Origin: Devosia sp.
Lineage (GTDB): Bacteria; Pseudomonadota; Alphaproteobacteria; Rhizobiales; Devosiaceae
DNA length: 64,000 nucleotides
Reading direction: 5' to 3'
Assembly: GCF_017307495.1 (NCBI RefSeq)
Contig: NZ_JAFKHE010000012.1
Span: 248,001-312,000, forward strand
Below are positions 1-9,562 of this stretch, piece after piece (within the stretch, counting starts at the first letter, position 1; the number at the start of each line of letters is the position of its first letter). The notes under the pieces are model-generated. The model saw nothing but the letters and a program-made list of their open reading frames with translations. It did no database searches and was not told where the DNA came from. Both the position numbers and the translations under genes were made by a program.

Positions 1-244
1 CCTGTCACCACATTGCCGCCGCACCTTCACCGCATTTTCCGAGAAGCCACGGGTCGGCGTTAACCCTTGGATAAGCTTGGTTTTCTAGGTGTTGCAGGAA
101 TACACGACGCCCAATCTTTCGCTAACCTCGAAGCCGGTCGCGGCTTGTCCGTGGTTAAAAATCCAGTAAAAGCTTTTGATGGAGTGAGCTGGGAACGCTG
201 TGCATGGCGATTCCCGGCATAGGTCGCACGAGGCAACAAGAATC
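1..244. other. Non-coding region upstream of bamA
   Basis: No convincing coding frame is seen: all three plus-strand frames meet a stop within the first 100 bases. In related genomes rseP usually precedes bamA, but no rseP C-terminus is recognisable here. A relatively AT-rich patch around 60-100 is the most likely place for the bamA promoter, but no clear -35/-10 pair could be assigned. Confidence 0.5.
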
Positions 245-2371
245 ATGACGAACCCGAAAAAGCTGATGCGCGGTATTTATCTGGCGCTCGCCCTCGTGTT
301 GGCGGCGCCGCTCGGCATCAGCGGCACGTTCATCGGCGTCGATGCGGCCCAGGCGCAGCAGGCGCAGCTTGTCTCGGCGGTCCTCTTTGAGGGCAATACC
401 GGTTTCTCCGACGCCCAGCTGCTCGCGATGGTCAACGTCGGCGAGCGCAGCACTTACACCGAGGCGAGCCTCGCGGCCGACGCCGAGTCCATTCGCCAGG
501 CCTACGTGGCCAAGGGCTATGTCGGCGTCACCGTTACGCCGCGCGTCGAGAAGTCGGCGCAGAACGGTCGCGCGCTCATCACCTTCGTGGTCGTTGAGGG
601 GCAGCGCACCGGCATCGCCGCCATCAACTTCACCGGCAACAACTCGATCAACGCGGGCACGCTGAAGTCGATCATCCGCACGCACGAAACGAGCCTGCTG
701 AGCTGGCTGTTCCGTGACGACAGCTACAGCGAGGACCAGCTCCAGATCGACAAGGCGCTGATCGAGCAATACTACATGAACCACGGCTACCCGGACGCGC
801 AGGTCACGTCCGCGGTCGGCGAGTTCGACGCCTCGCGCAACGCGTACTTCGTGAACTTCACCATTTCCGAGGGCGAGCGCTACCGCTTCGGCGAGATCGG
901 CGTCGAGACCTCGATCGGCGGCCTCAATCCCGACCTGCTGAAGGGCACCATCCGCACCGGCAAGGGCGGCACCTACTCGCTCGCCGACCTGCAGCGCTCG
1001 CAGGAAGACATGGCCTTCGAGGCGACCGCCCAGGGCTACGCCTTCGCCGACGTGCGTCCGCGCGTCGACCGCGACGTGGCCAACAGCACCTTCAACGTCA
1101 CGTACCTTGTTGACGAAGGCGCCCGCGTCTATGTCGAGCGCATCAACATCTCCGGCAACACCAAGACCCGCGACGCCATCATCCGGCGCGAGCTGGATTT
1201 CGGCGAAGGCGACCCCTTCAATCGTTCCATGGTCCAGCGCGGCAAGACGAAGATCGAAGGCCTTGGCTTCTTCAAGACCGTCAGTCTCGACCTGCAGCAG
1301 GGTAGTGCGCCCGACAAGGTGATCATCAACATCACCGTCGAGGAGCAGTCGACCGGCGACTACGGTATTACTGCGGGCTACGACACCAATGCCGGTATCC
1401 TCGGCGAGGTGTCGATCACCGAGCGCAACTTCCTCGGTCGCGGCCAGTATGTCCGGGCCGCGGTCAGCGCCTCGCAGGATACCCAGAGCTTCGACTTCTC
1501 GTTCACCGAGCCGCGCTTCATGGGCCTGCGCATCTCGTCCGGTGTTGACGCCTACTACCGCGTCAATGCCGAGACCGACGCGAACATCTACGGCACCACG
1601 GCCGTCGGCGGCCAGCTCCGCTTCGGTGCCCCGATCACGACCGACCTCAGCGGTTCGGTGTTCGTCGGCCTCGAGCAGAAGACGATCGAGGACCAGAAGG
1701 GCACGCTGTCGGACATCGTCAACGACGGCGAGACCTACGACAAGGCCTGGGTGGGATACTCGCTGAACTATAGCACTCTCGACAACAGCAAGCGTCCGAC
1801 CGAGGGCCTGTATGCCACGTTCAACCAGCAGTACATCGGCTGGGATTACAACCTGATCAAGACCGAGGCCAAGGCGCGTTACTTCATGCCCTTGATGTCG
1901 GATTGGAACGTGATCGGCAGCGTCAAGGCCCAGGCTGGTTACATCGCTGCGGTTGACGGTGGGGATGTGCATCCGCTCGAGGCCTTCCGCGGTGCCGGTT
2001 CGCTGGTGCGCGGCTTCCAGAGCGGTGGCATGGGCCCCAAGCTCGACAACACCGGCGAGTTGCTGGGCTACACTGCGTACGTCGCGGCCTCCGCCGAGAT
2101 CGAGTTCCCGATCCCGATCCTGCCCGAAACCTACGGTGTCCGTGGTGCGGTCTGGGCGGATGCGGCTCTGATCGACGGCAATGGTGCGGTAGCCGGAATG
2201 GGTCCCATCCGCGCCGGCTCCATCGACGACAACTTCAAGTCCTCGGTTGGTGCCTCGCTGATCTGGGACAGCCCGTTCGGCCCGCTGCGTGGCGACTTCG
2301 CCTACGTGCTGAACAAGGCGACGGACGACAAGACGCAGGTCTTCTCGCTCACCCTGCAGCAGTTGCTCTAG
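245..2371 (+). CDS. bamA: Outer membrane protein assembly factor BamA
   Basis: Central subunit of the BAM complex that folds and inserts beta-barrel proteins into the outer membrane. The 708-residue product has an N-terminal hydrophobic signal peptide ending near residue 37 (VDAAQAQ), a series of POTRA-type repeats over about residues 40-355, and a C-terminal Omp85 barrel. The conserved VRGF motif of barrel loop 6 lies near residue 587. The ATG at 245 is preferred over an in-frame ATG at 200 because it places a basic n-region directly before the hydrophobic core and has GAGG upstream. The protein ends in LQQLL rather than the usual terminal aromatic residue, which is a little unusual. Two hairpins follow the stop codon, and lpxD is next. 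Confidence 0.96.
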   Translation: MTNPKKLMRGIYLALALVLAAPLGISGTFIGVDAAQAQQAQLVSAVLFEGNTGFSDAQLLAMVNVGERSTYTEASLAADAESIRQAYVAKGYVGVTVTPRVEKSAQNGRALITFVVVEGQRTGIAAINFTGNNSINAGTLKSIIRTHETSLLSWLFRDDSYSEDQLQIDKALIEQYYMNHGYPDAQVTSAVGEFDASRNAYFVNFTISEGERYRFGEIGVETSIGGLNPDLLKGTIRTGKGGTYSLADLQRSQEDMAFEATAQGYAFADVRPRVDRDVANSTFNVTYLVDEGARVYVERINISGNTKTRDAIIRRELDFGEGDPFNRSMVQRGKTKIEGLGFFKTVSLDLQQGSAPDKVIINITVEEQSTGDYGITAGYDTNAGILGEVSITERNFLGRGQYVRAAVSASQDTQSFDFSFTEPRFMGLRISSGVDAYYRVNAETDANIYGTTAVGGQLRFGAPITTDLSGSVFVGLEQKTIEDQKGTLSDIVNDGETYDKAWVGYSLNYSTLDNSKRPTEGLYATFNQQYIGWDYNLIKTEAKARYFMPLMSDWNVIGSVKAQAGYIAAVDGGDVHPLEAFRGAGSLVRGFQSGGMGPKLDNTGELLGYTAYVAASAEIEFPIPILPETYGVRGAVWADAALIDGNGAVAGMGPIRAGSIDDNFKSSVGASLIWDSPFGPLRGDFAYVLNKATDDKTQVFSLTLQQLL

Positions 2372-2376
2372 TTGGC

Positions 2377-2404
2377 AGGCCGGCGGAAACGCCGGCCTCC
2401 TTTT
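2377..2404 (+). terminator. Intrinsic terminator after bamA
   Basis: A perfect 9-bp stem (2377-2385 with 2390-2398) closes a GAAA tetraloop and is followed by CCTTTT. It starts six bases after the bamA stop codon, so it should end the bamA transcript or reduce read-through into lpxD. Confidence 0.85.
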
Positions 2405-2411
2405 CTGATCA

Positions 2412-2443
2412 AGGCCGCGGCGCGGTTGCCCCGCGGCCTCTTT
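2412..2443 (+). terminator. Second hairpin, terminator-like, before lpxD
   Basis: A perfect 9-bp GC-rich stem (2412-2420 with 2431-2439) with a 10-base loop is followed by CTTTG and further T/G. It lies directly behind the first terminator and ends about 12 bases before the lpxD start codon. It could be a back-up terminator or a structure limiting lpxD translation. Confidence 0.55.
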
Positions 2444-2451
2444 GTTGTGTA

Positions 2452-3501
2452 ATGACGGTCATGGTCGATACGCGTTTCCATTCTTCGTCAGGGCCCATAG
2501 CACTTGGCGCCGTCCTCTCGGCGCTGGGCCGGGATGGTGCCGTCGATGATTCCCGTGCGTCATCCCTGATCGTTACCGGCGCCGAGGAACTGCCGCTGGC
2601 CGGGCCCGGGCACATCGCGCTTGCGGCCCAGGCCGAGTACGTCCCGGCCCTCGTGGAGACCGGCGCCGGCGTCGTCGTCGTCCATCCGAAGTTCCGGGCC
2701 GAGGTGCCCTCTACCGCGATCGCTCTCGTCGACAGCCGGCCGCACGACCTGTTCGTTGACCTGCTCGAGCGCCTGTATCCGCTCGGCACGCGCGGCATGG
2801 CCAAGGCGCTGTTCGAAGCGACCGGCCCGGCGCCGCATGTCGAGGAGGGTGTGCGCCTCGGTGCCAATGTCGTTCTCGGCGCCGGTGTGGAGATCGGCCG
2901 CAACACGGTCATCGGTCCGAACACGGTTATCGGCCGTGGCGTATCCATCGGCCGCAATTCGGTCATCGGCCCGAACGTCTCGATCGAATGTGCCTATCTC
3001 GGCAACAACGTCGTCATCCACGCCGGTGCCCGCATCGGCACGGAGGGCTTCGGCTGGCTGGGGCTGGCGCAGAGCAACCGCAAGATCCCGCAACTGGGGC
3101 GCGTAATCATCCAGGATTCGGTCGAGATCGGTGCCAACACCACCGTCGATCGCGGCGCGCTTGGCGACACCGTGGTCGGCGAGGGCACGAAAATCGACAA
3201 TCTCGTGCAGATCGGCCACAATTGCCGCATCGGGCGGTACTGCCTGATCGCGGCGCATTGCGGTCTGTCGGGATCGACTGTACTTGAGGATTCGGTCCTG
3301 CTGGGCGGCGGGGCCTCTACCGCAGGGCATCTGACGATCGGGCGCGGCACGGTAGTGATGGGTTGGGGCGGCGTCACCAAGAGTGTTGCGCCGGGGTCCA
3401 GGGTGGCAGGGTTCCCAGCCCAGGATGCACGCAAGTGGTGGCAGGAACTCGCTACGCTCAGGCGGCTTAGCAAAGGGGTCAAAGTTGGACGTGAAGAGTG
3501 A
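2452..3501 (+). CDS. lpxD: UDP-3-O-acylglucosamine N-acyltransferase LpxD
   Basis: Third step of lipid A synthesis: adds the second hydroxyacyl chain (from acyl-ACP) to UDP-3-O-acylglucosamine. The 349-residue length is normal. An N-terminal LpxD domain (about 1-110) is followed by left-handed beta-helix hexapeptide repeats (about 130-320). H256 in QIGHNC matches the catalytic histidine. The start is ATG 2452, with ATG 2461 as alternative; neither has a good ribosome binding site, and a strong hairpin sits just upstream. The 3' end overlaps the chosen fabZ start by 17 bases, beginning a tightly packed lpxD-fabZ-lpxA-lpxI-lpxB unit. Confidence 0.95.
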   Translation: MTVMVDTRFHSSSGPIALGAVLSALGRDGAVDDSRASSLIVTGAEELPLAGPGHIALAAQAEYVPALVETGAGVVVVHPKFRAEVPSTAIALVDSRPHDLFVDLLERLYPLGTRGMAKALFEATGPAPHVEEGVRLGANVVLGAGVEIGRNTVIGPNTVIGRGVSIGRNSVIGPNVSIECAYLGNNVVIHAGARIGTEGFGWLGLAQSNRKIPQLGRVIIQDSVEIGANTTVDRGALGDTVVGEGTKIDNLVQIGHNCRIGRYCLIAAHCGLSGSTVLEDSVLLGGGASTAGHLTIGRGTVVMGWGGVTKSVAPGSRVAGFPAQDARKWWQELATLRRLSKGVKVGREE

Positions 3502-3973
3502 TGCGCCAGCGGAGTCGGCTCGCGAGCTGACGACGATGGATATCCAGGAAATCCTGCGGCATCTGCCGCACCGCTATCCGTTCCTGATGATCGACCGGAT
3601 CATCAAGATCGACGGCAACGAGTCCGCGGTTGGCATCAAGAACGTGACGTTCAACGAGCCGATGTTCCAGGGCCACTTCCCGGGCGAACCGGTCTTTCCC
3701 GGCGTGCTGATCATCGAGGGCATGGCGCAGACCGCCGGCGCCATCGCCATTGCGGCAGGAACCGGCCAGGGCCAGGACCACATCGTCTACCTGCTCACCG
3801 TCGACAAGTGCAAATTCCGCAAGCCCGCTCGTCCGGGCGACCGTATCGAGTACCATATCCGCAAGATCCGCCACCGCATGACCATGGGTTGGTTCGAGGC
3901 CAAGGCGATCGTCGACGGCGTGGTGATTGCCGAGGCGGAAGTTGGCGCCATGGTGAGCGTCAACGAGCAATGA
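3485..3973 (+). CDS. fabZ: 3-hydroxyacyl-ACP dehydratase FabZ
   Basis: Dehydrates 3-hydroxyacyl-ACP in type II fatty acid synthesis, drawing on the same substrate pool as the flanking lpx genes. A single hot-dog domain is present, with the catalytic histidine in GHFP (H64) and glutamate in IIEGMAQ (E78). The TTG start at 3485 is chosen because AAAGGGG lies about six bases upstream and the resulting 162 residues are a normal length; it overlaps lpxD. An ATG at 3537 (MDIQEIL) would also leave the full domain but has no ribosome binding site. The stop codon overlaps the lpxA ATG (ATGA). Confidence 0.93.
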   Translation: MDVKSDAPAESARELTTMDIQEILRHLPHRYPFLMIDRIIKIDGNESAVGIKNVTFNEPMFQGHFPGEPVFPGVLIIEGMAQTAGAIAIAAGTGQGQDHIVYLLTVDKCKFRKPARPGDRIEYHIRKIRHRMTMGWFEAKAIVDGVVIAEAEVGAMVSVNEQ

Positions 3974-4767
3974 CCGTCCACCCCACCGCAATCGTCGAGG
4001 ACGGCGCCACGCTGGGCGCCGACGTCACGGTTGGTCCGTACTGCGTGGTCGGGCGCAACGTCACGCTCGGTGACGGCGTTGAGGTCATCTCCCACGCCGT
4101 CGTCACCGGCCGCACCACCATTGGGCCGCGCACCCGAATCTATCCTTTCGCCTCCATCGGCCACCAGCCGCAGGATCTGAAGTACGCGGGCGAGCCGTCG
4201 ACGCTGAGCATCGGCGCCGATTGCACCATCCGCGAGCACGCCACCATCAACCCCGGCACCGCCGGCGGCGGCATGCAGACCGTGGTCGGCGACCGCTGCC
4301 TGATCATGATCGGCTCGCATGTCGGCCATGACTGCCACGTCGGCAACAACGTCGTTCTCTCCAACAACGCCGGTCTTGCGGGGCACTGCAAGGTCGATGA
4401 CTACGCCATCCTGAGCGGTCACGCCGGCACGGTGCAGTTCGTGCATGTCGGCGCCCACGCCTTCATCGGCGGCATGACCAAGGTGGAAAAGGACGTCATT
4501 CCCTACGGCATGGTCAACGGCAACCCCGGGGTACTGTCCGGCATCAATCTGGTCGGCCTGAAGCGCCGGGGCTTCGACCGCGAGGCCATCCACCAGCTGC
4601 GCGCCGCCTACCGCATGATCTTTGCCAGCGAAGGCACGCTGCGCGAGCGCGTCGAGGACGCCTCCGAGCTGTTCGCCGACGAGCCGCTGGTGCAGGATCT
4701 GGTCCGTTTCATCAGCGCCGCGCAGGGCGGCCTGACTTTGCCGGACAATGCCGGGACCGAGGAGTAG
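3970..4767 (+). CDS. lpxA: UDP-N-acetylglucosamine acyltransferase LpxA
   Basis: First step of lipid A synthesis: transfers a 3-hydroxyacyl chain from ACP to the 3-OH of UDP-GlcNAc. The 265-residue product carries left-handed beta-helix hexapeptide repeats from residue 2 to about 185 and a helical C-terminus. H120 in HVGHDC matches the catalytic histidine. The ATG at 3970 overlaps the fabZ stop codon, implying translational coupling; a longer in-frame extension is possible but falls within fabZ and lacks family similarity. Its stop codon overlaps the GTG start of lpxI. Confidence 0.96.
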   Translation: MTVHPTAIVEDGATLGADVTVGPYCVVGRNVTLGDGVEVISHAVVTGRTTIGPRTRIYPFASIGHQPQDLKYAGEPSTLSIGADCTIREHATINPGTAGGGMQTVVGDRCLIMIGSHVGHDCHVGNNVVLSNNAGLAGHCKVDDYAILSGHAGTVQFVHVGAHAFIGGMTKVEKDVIPYGMVNGNPGVLSGINLVGLKRRGFDREAIHQLRAAYRMIFASEGTLRERVEDASELFADEPLVQDLVRFISAAQGGLTLPDNAGTEE

Positions 4768-5579
4768 TGCCCCGGCGCCTGAGTATTCTCGCAGGCACCG
4801 GTTCCCTCGTCACGCATGTCATCGAGGCGGCCCAGCGTGCCGGTGACGAGATCCAGGTCATCGCGCTCATGCCGCAACCGGATCGCCCCGGGGTCACCGT
4901 GCTGCCGGGCGACACCCGCGATCCGATGTCGATCATCAGGACGATCCGCGCCTTCCGCAGCACGCACATCACGCTGGCAGGCGGCGTCACGCTTGGCGAC
5001 CGCGCCCGCGAGGGCCTGTCCGAGTTCGCCACCGGCTCCCCAGCCTCGGCCGGCGATGCGGTGCTTTCGAAAATGTCCGCCGTGGTCCGTACCATGACCG
5101 GGGCCAGGATCCTGGGCGCACATGAAGTGGCTCGGGACCTGCTCGCGCCAAATGACCGGATCGCGGGAGCGGACCTGACCGGACAGCAGCTGAAGTCGGC
5201 CCGCATCGCCCTTGCCGCCGCGCGCGACATCGGGCGGCTCGACCTCGGCCAGGCCGTGGTCGTCGCCGGGGCACGCGTCGTGGCGGCCGAGGACGTGGGC
5301 GGCACCGACGAACTGCTGCACCGCGTCGCGCGTCACCGCCAGGAAGGGCGCATTGGTGATGGGGTAGGGCCCCTCATCCTCGCCAAGGCAGCGAAGCCGC
5401 AGCAGCCGCTCTCGGTGGACCTGCCTGCCATCGGCCCCGACACCGTCGCGAAGGCCGCCGAGGCCGGCATCAGCATCATTGCGGTCGAGGCAGGCAAGAC
5501 CCTGCTGCTCGAGCGCGCCGCAATGATCGAGGCGGCGGAGAAGCGCGGGATCGCCATTCTCGGTCTCAAGCATGGCTGA
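4767..5579 (+). CDS. lpxI: UDP-2,3-diacylglucosamine pyrophosphatase LpxI
   Basis: Hydrolyses UDP-2,3-diacylglucosamine to lipid X and UMP. LpxI (the former DUF1009 family) replaces LpxH in alphaproteobacteria, and this 270-residue protein has the expected N-terminal LSILAGTGSL and a C-terminal half with GISIIAVEAGKTLLLER. The start is GTG 4767, overlapping the lpxA stop, with GAGGAG a few bases upstream. The 3' end overlaps the lpxB start by eight bases. Position between lpxA and lpxB agrees with the assignment. Confidence 0.93.
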   Translation: MPRRLSILAGTGSLVTHVIEAAQRAGDEIQVIALMPQPDRPGVTVLPGDTRDPMSIIRTIRAFRSTHITLAGGVTLGDRAREGLSEFATGSPASAGDAVLSKMSAVVRTMTGARILGAHEVARDLLAPNDRIAGADLTGQQLKSARIALAAARDIGRLDLGQAVVVAGARVVAAEDVGGTDELLHRVARHRQEGRIGDGVGPLILAKAAKPQQPLSVDLPAIGPDTVAKAAEAGISIIAVEAGKTLLLERAAMIEAAEKRGIAILGLKHG

Positions 5580-6717
5580 GCCGCTGCGCCTGTTCATCCT
5601 TGCCGGCGAAGCCTCGGGCGATCGGCTTGGGGCTGACCTGGTCCGTCGCCTCGGGCAACGCCTTCCGGTGCAGCTGTCCGGGGTTGGCGGCGCCGAGCTC
5701 GAGGCGGAGGGCCTCGCCAGCATGTTCCCCATGTCCGATCTCGCGGTGATGGGCTGGAGCGACGTACTGCGCCGGCTGCCGCTCCTGCTCTGGCGCGTCC
5801 GCCAGGTGGCGCGCGCCATTGTCCGGTTGCGGCCCGATATCGTCGTCCTGATCGACTCGCAGGTGTTCAGCAAGGCCGTCGCGCATAGGGTGCGCCGGGC
5901 CGGGGTGGTGGTGCCGACCATTCTTTACGTCGCCCCCACCGTCTGGGCCTGGCGTCCCGAGCGCGCGCCGGCGCTCAGGCCGCTGTTCGACGAGGTCCTG
6001 GCCATTCTGCCGTTCGAGCCTGCCGCCATGGCCGGGCTCGACGGGCCGCCGACGCACTTCGTCGGCCATCCGGCGGTCGCACGCTTTCCTGGTCGTCCTG
6101 CGCAACCCGAGCGTGGCCCGCTGCTTCTCCTCCCCGGCAGCCGGCGGGGCGAGCTTCGCCGCCACTTGCCGCTCATGCGGGCGGCGGTCCAGCAGTTCCG
6201 CGATCATCCCCGCGTTACCGGCTTCGCCATCCCGACCCTCGAGCACCTGCTGCCCAGTCTCCGCCGGGAAGTCGCGCACTGGCCGGCACCCGTAACCCTT
6301 GTCACCGGCGAGGAGCGCCGCTCGGCCTGGGATGCAGCCATCGCGGCGTTCGCGGTCAGCGGCACGGTAACGCTCGAGCTGGCGATGACCGGAATTCCGA
6401 TGGTCGTGGCCTACGTCGCCGACCCGCATCAGGCCCGCCAATATGACAAGCTGGGGCGCAAGGTGACATTGGCCCTCCCCAGCATCATCCGGGGTAGCAA
6501 TGTGGTGCCGGAGCTGCAACTGCGCAGCAGCGCAGGGCCCTTCGACCTCTCCGCGCTCAGCGCGCTGCTCGACGATCCCGCGGCCATTCCCGCCCAGCTT
6601 GCCGCGTTCGCCGAAGTCCGGGCCCTGATGCAGAAAGGGGCGCCTGAGGCGCCCCTTGCGGATGTCGTGGATCGGGTGCTCGCGCACGCGCCTCAGCGGT
6701 TGCTGATCGGCTCGTAG
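5572..6717 (+). CDS. lpxB: Lipid-A-disaccharide synthase LpxB
   Basis: GT19 glycosyltransferase that condenses lipid X with UDP-2,3-diacylglucosamine to form the lipid A disaccharide at the inner membrane. The 381-residue product begins with the family's [10 protein letters not shown] motif and carries [13 protein letters not shown] near residue 125, both typical of LpxB. It is the last gene of the lpx run. Its final 25 bases overlap the tail of convergent gltA, and about 60 bases before its stop it contains a strong inverted repeat that probably terminates gltA. Confidence 0.96.
   Translation: MAEPLRLFILAGEASGDRLGADLVRRLGQRLPVQLSGVGGAELEAEGLASMFPMSDLAVMGWSDVLRRLPLLLWRVRQVARAIVRLRPDIVVLIDSQVFSKAVAHRVRRAGVVVPTILYVAPTVWAWRPERAPALRPLFDEVLAILPFEPAAMAGLDGPPTHFVGHPAVARFPGRPAQPERGPLLLLPGSRRGELRRHLPLMRAAVQQFRDHPRVTGFAIPTLEHLLPSLRREVAHWPAPVTLVTGEERRSAWDAAIAAFAVSGTVTLELAMTGIPMVVAYVADPHQARQYDKLGRKVTLALPSIIRGSNVVPELQLRSSAGPFDLSALSALLDDPAAIPAQLAAFAEVRALMQKGAPEAPLADVVDRVLAHAPQRLLIGS
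6631..6657 (-). terminator. gltA terminator located inside the lpxB coding sequence
   Basis: A perfect 10-bp stem (6635-6644 with 6648-6657) with a 3-base loop is followed on the minus strand by TTTCTG. It begins 35 bases beyond the gltA stop codon. On the plus strand the same hairpin is followed by GCGGATG, with no T tract, so it is oriented for gltA and not for lpxB. Confidence 0.65.
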
Positions 6718-7985
6718 TCGCGCACCGGCGAGCCGTTGTAGAGCTGGCGCGGACGGCCGATCTTCTTCTGCGGGTCGGCGATCATTTCCTTCCACTGCGC
6801 GATCCAGCCCACGGTGCGGCTGAGCGCGAAGATGGCCGTGAACATCGAGGTCGGGAAGCCGATCGCGTCGAGGATAATGCCCGAGTAGAAGTCGACGTTC
6901 GGGTAGAGCTTGCGATCGATGAAGTACTGATCGTGGAGCGCGATCCGCTCCAGTTCCTTGGCCACCTGCAGCGTCGGCGACAGATTGTCGGCACCGAGCT
7001 GAGCCAGCACCTCGTTGGCCGCCTGCTGCATCACCTTGGCGCGCGGATCGTAGTTCTTGTAGACCCGGTGACCGAAGCCCATCAGGCGGAAGCCGGAGTT
7101 CTTGTCCTTGGCCTTGGCGATGAATTCCGGGATGCGATCGACAGTGCCGATCTCCTTGAGCATGTTCAGCGCCGCCTCGTTGGCGCCGCCGTGCGCCGGA
7201 CCCCACAGGCAGGCCACGCCTGCCGCGATGCAGGCGAACGGATTGGCATCCGACGAGCCGGCGAGGCGGACCGTCGAGGTCGAGGCATTCTGTTCGTGGT
7301 CGGCGTGGAGGGTGAAGATCAGGTCCATGGCCCGTGCCACGACCGGATTCACCACGTAGTCCTCGGCCGGCACGGAGAAGCACATGCGCAGGAAGTTCGA
7401 CGCGTAGTCGAGGTCGTTGCGCGGATACACGAACGGCTGCCCGACCGAGTACTTGTAGGCCATGGCGACGATCGTCGGGATCTTGGCGATCATGCGGATC
7501 GAGGCGATCTCGCGCTGCTGCGGATCGTTGATGTCGATCGAGTCGTGGTAGAACGCCGCCATCGCCCCGACCACCCCGCACACGATCGCCATCGGGTGCG
7601 CGTCGCGGCGGAAGCCGCGGTAGAAATAGTGCATCTGCTCGTGCACCATCGTGTGGCGCGTCACGCGCTGCTCGAAATCGGCCATCTGGGCCTTGTTCGG
7701 CAGCTCGCCATAGAGCAGCAGGTAACAGACTTCCAGGTAATTGGATTTGTCGGCCAACTGCTCGATCGGGTAGCCCCGGTACATCAGCTCGCCCTTGTCG
7801 CCATCGATATAGGTGATGGAGCTGTCGGTCGCCGCCGTGGAGGTGAAGCCGGGATCATAAGTGAACATGCCGGTCTTGGCGTAGAGCGATCGGATGTCGA
7901 TGACATCGGGGCCGACGGAGCCAGAGAGCACCGGGAACTCGTAAGTCTGGTCCCCGATGGTAAGTTTGGCGATGGTATCGCTCAT
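6693..7985 (-). CDS. gltA: Type II citrate synthase
   Basis: Condenses oxaloacetate with acetyl-CoA at the entry to the TCA cycle. The 430 residues match the hexameric, NADH-sensitive proteobacterial type. Visible motifs include the [20 protein letters not shown]-terminus, the substrate-binding [12 protein letters not shown] and [13 protein letters not shown]. The ATG at 7985 has GGAGAG six bases upstream and gives the usual [11 protein letters not shown] start; longer in-frame extensions lack similarity. It converges on lpxB with a 25-base overlap and probably has its own promoter in the 160-base gap to gltX. Confidence 0.97.
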   Translation of the reverse strand: MSDTIAKLTIGDQTYEFPVLSGSVGPDVIDIRSLYAKTGMFTYDPGFTSTAATDSSITYIDGDKGELMYRGYPIEQLADKSNYLEVCYLLLYGELPNKAQMADFEQRVTRHTMVHEQMHYFYRGFRRDAHPMAIVCGVVGAMAAFYHDSIDINDPQQREIASIRMIAKIPTIVAMAYKYSVGQPFVYPRNDLDYASNFLRMCFSVPAEDYVVNPVVARAMDLIFTLHADHEQNASTSTVRLAGSSDANPFACIAAGVACLWGPAHGGANEAALNMLKEIGTVDRIPEFIAKAKDKNSGFRLMGFGHRVYKNYDPRAKVMQQAANEVLAQLGADNLSPTLQVAKELERIALHDQYFIDRKLYPNVDFYSGIILDAIGFPTSMFTAIFALSRTVGWIAQWKEMIADPQKKIGRPRQLYNGSPVRDYEPISNR

Positions 7986-8080
7986 GAATCGCTCTCCATA
8001 TTGGGCCGATTGGCGCCCGCGAAAGAGGTGGGAGCGGGCCGGCCATGCGTCGTTATGAGGCAGGTGGCAGTGGGGTAACG

Positions 8081-8111
8081 CATATACCCCCACCTGCGCA
8101 ACAGGTGGGGG
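8081..8111 (-). terminator. Hairpin downstream of gltX
   Basis: A perfect 10-bp GC-rich stem (8087-8096 with 8102-8111) has a 5-base loop and, on the minus strand, is followed by TATATG rather than a clean T tract. It begins 36 bases past the gltX stop codon, which suits a gltX terminator. An alternative role is in the gltA leader, since it also lies about 100 bases upstream of gltA. Confidence 0.5.
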
Positions 8112-8146
8112 AACACGCCTGACCTAATCACATTTCCCAATATGCA

Positions 8147-9562
8147 TCAGGCCGCCTGATCGCCCAGTCTGGCGAGCGTTTCGTCTCGCCCGATCAGCAC
8201 CATCACCTCGAAAATTCCCGGCGAGACCGTACGTCCGGTCAGGGCCGCGCGCAGGGGTTGCGCCACCTTGCCGAGCTTGAGCCCGCGCGTCTCCGCGAAG
8301 GCTCTTGCCGCCGCGTCGATGGCGTCGACGGACCACTCGTTCAACCCCTTCAGGATTTCAGCGAAGGCCCCGATGTTGCTGCGTGCATCGGCGGACAGCT
8401 GGTCGGACGCCGCCTGGTCGATGCTCAGCGGTCGCACCGCGTAGATGAACTGGGCCAGGTCGATCAGCTCGAGCACGGTCTTGGCGCGAGGCTGCAGCTC
8501 GGGCAGGGCGGCAAGCACCGTGTCCTTGTTGTTCCTGAGGCCTTCGGCATCGGTGAGCCGCCCCACTTCCTCGGCCGTCGCCAGCATCACGTCGTAGAGC
8601 CGCTGCGGCTGGGCCTCGCGGATATAGTGGCCGTTGATGTTCTCTAGCTTGACGAAGTCGAAGCGTGCCGCGCCCTTGTTGAGCGCATCGAGGCTGAACC
8701 ACTCGACCATCTGCGCGGTGGAGAAGATCTCGTCGTCGCCATGGCTCCAGCCCAGCCGCGCCAGGTAGTTGCGCAGCGCCTCGGGGAGGTAGCCCATCTG
8801 CCGGTAGGCCTCGACGCCGAGCGCCCCGTGGCGCTTGCTCAGCTTGGCCCCGTCCGGCCCGTGGATCAGCGGGATGTGGCTCATCTCCGGCACGTCCCAG
8901 CCCATGCCGTTGTAGATCACGATCTGGCGGGCCGCGTTGGTGAGGTGGTCGTCGCCGCGGATGATGTGGGTGACGCCCATGTCGTGGTCGTCCACCACCA
9001 CGGCCAGCATGTAGGTCGGCGTGCCGTCGGAGCGCAGGATGATGAAGTCGTCGAGGTTCTCGGCCTTGAACACCACCTCGCCCTGCACGTGGTCGTGCAC
9101 GCGAATCTCGCCCGACGGCGGCGCCTTGATGCGGATCACGGGAGCCACGCCGGCCGGGGCCTCGGAGGGGTCGCGGTCGCGCCAGTAGCCATTGTAGCGC
9201 GGCGGCAGCCCATTGGCGCGCGCCGTCTCACGCATCTCGGCCAGTTCCTCGGGCGAGCAATAGCAGTAGTATGCCTGGCCGCGCTTCAGCAGCTCGTTGG
9301 CTACCTCGGCGTGCCGCGCGGCGCGCGAAAACTGCATGTAGGGCTCGCCGTCCCAGTCGAGGCCGAGCCACTTGAGCCCCTCGAAGATCGCCTGCACGGC
9401 GGCCTCGGTCGAGCGTTCCCGGTCGGTGTCCTCGATCCGGAGCAGCATCTTGCCGCCGGTGTGGCGCGAGAAAGCCCAGTTGAACAGGGCTGTGCGCGCT
9501 CCACCGATATGGAGGTAGCCCGTGGGCGAAGGAGCAAAGCGGGTGACGACGGGGGTGGCCAT
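8147..9562 (-). CDS. gltX: Glutamate--tRNA ligase
   Basis: Class I aminoacyl-tRNA synthetase charging tRNA-Glu. The 471-residue product has the HIGH-type motif ([13 protein letters not shown], residues 17-29) and the KMSKS-type motif LSKRHGA near residue 250, then the helical anticodon-binding domain. Many alphaproteobacteria carry two GluRS-like genes, one of which may also act on tRNA-Gln; which one this is cannot be told from the sequence alone. The start is ATG 9562 because the family similarity begins exactly there ([15 protein letters not shown]). It is divergent from the next gene, with a 133-base gap. Confidence 0.95.
   Translation of the reverse strand: MATPVVTRFAPSPTGYLHIGGARTALFNWAFSRHTGGKMLLRIEDTDRERSTEAAVQAIFEGLKWLGLDWDGEPYMQFSRAARHAEVANELLKRGQAYYCYCSPEELAEMRETARANGLPPRYNGYWRDRDPSEAPAGVAPVIRIKAPPSGEIRVHDHVQGEVVFKAENLDDFIILRSDGTPTYMLAVVVDDHDMGVTHIIRGDDHLTNAARQIVIYNGMGWDVPEMSHIPLIHGPDGAKLSKRHGALGVEAYRQMGYLPEALRNYLARLGWSHGDDEIFSTAQMVEWFSLDALNKGAARFDFVKLENINGHYIREAQPQRLYDVMLATAEEVGRLTDAEGLRNNKDTVLAALPELQPRAKTVLELIDLAQFIYAVRPLSIDQAASDQLSADARSNIGAFAEILKGLNEWSVDAIDAAARAFAETRGLKLGKVAQPLRAALTGRTVSPGIFEVMVLIGRDETLARLGDQAA

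Noticed and set aside
155..1972. A 605-codon open frame on the minus strand opposite bamA
   Set aside because: It lies wholly antisense to a clear bamA gene, its product has no recognisable fold (Asp/Val/Arg/Ala-rich), and long antisense frames are expected in high-GC DNA.
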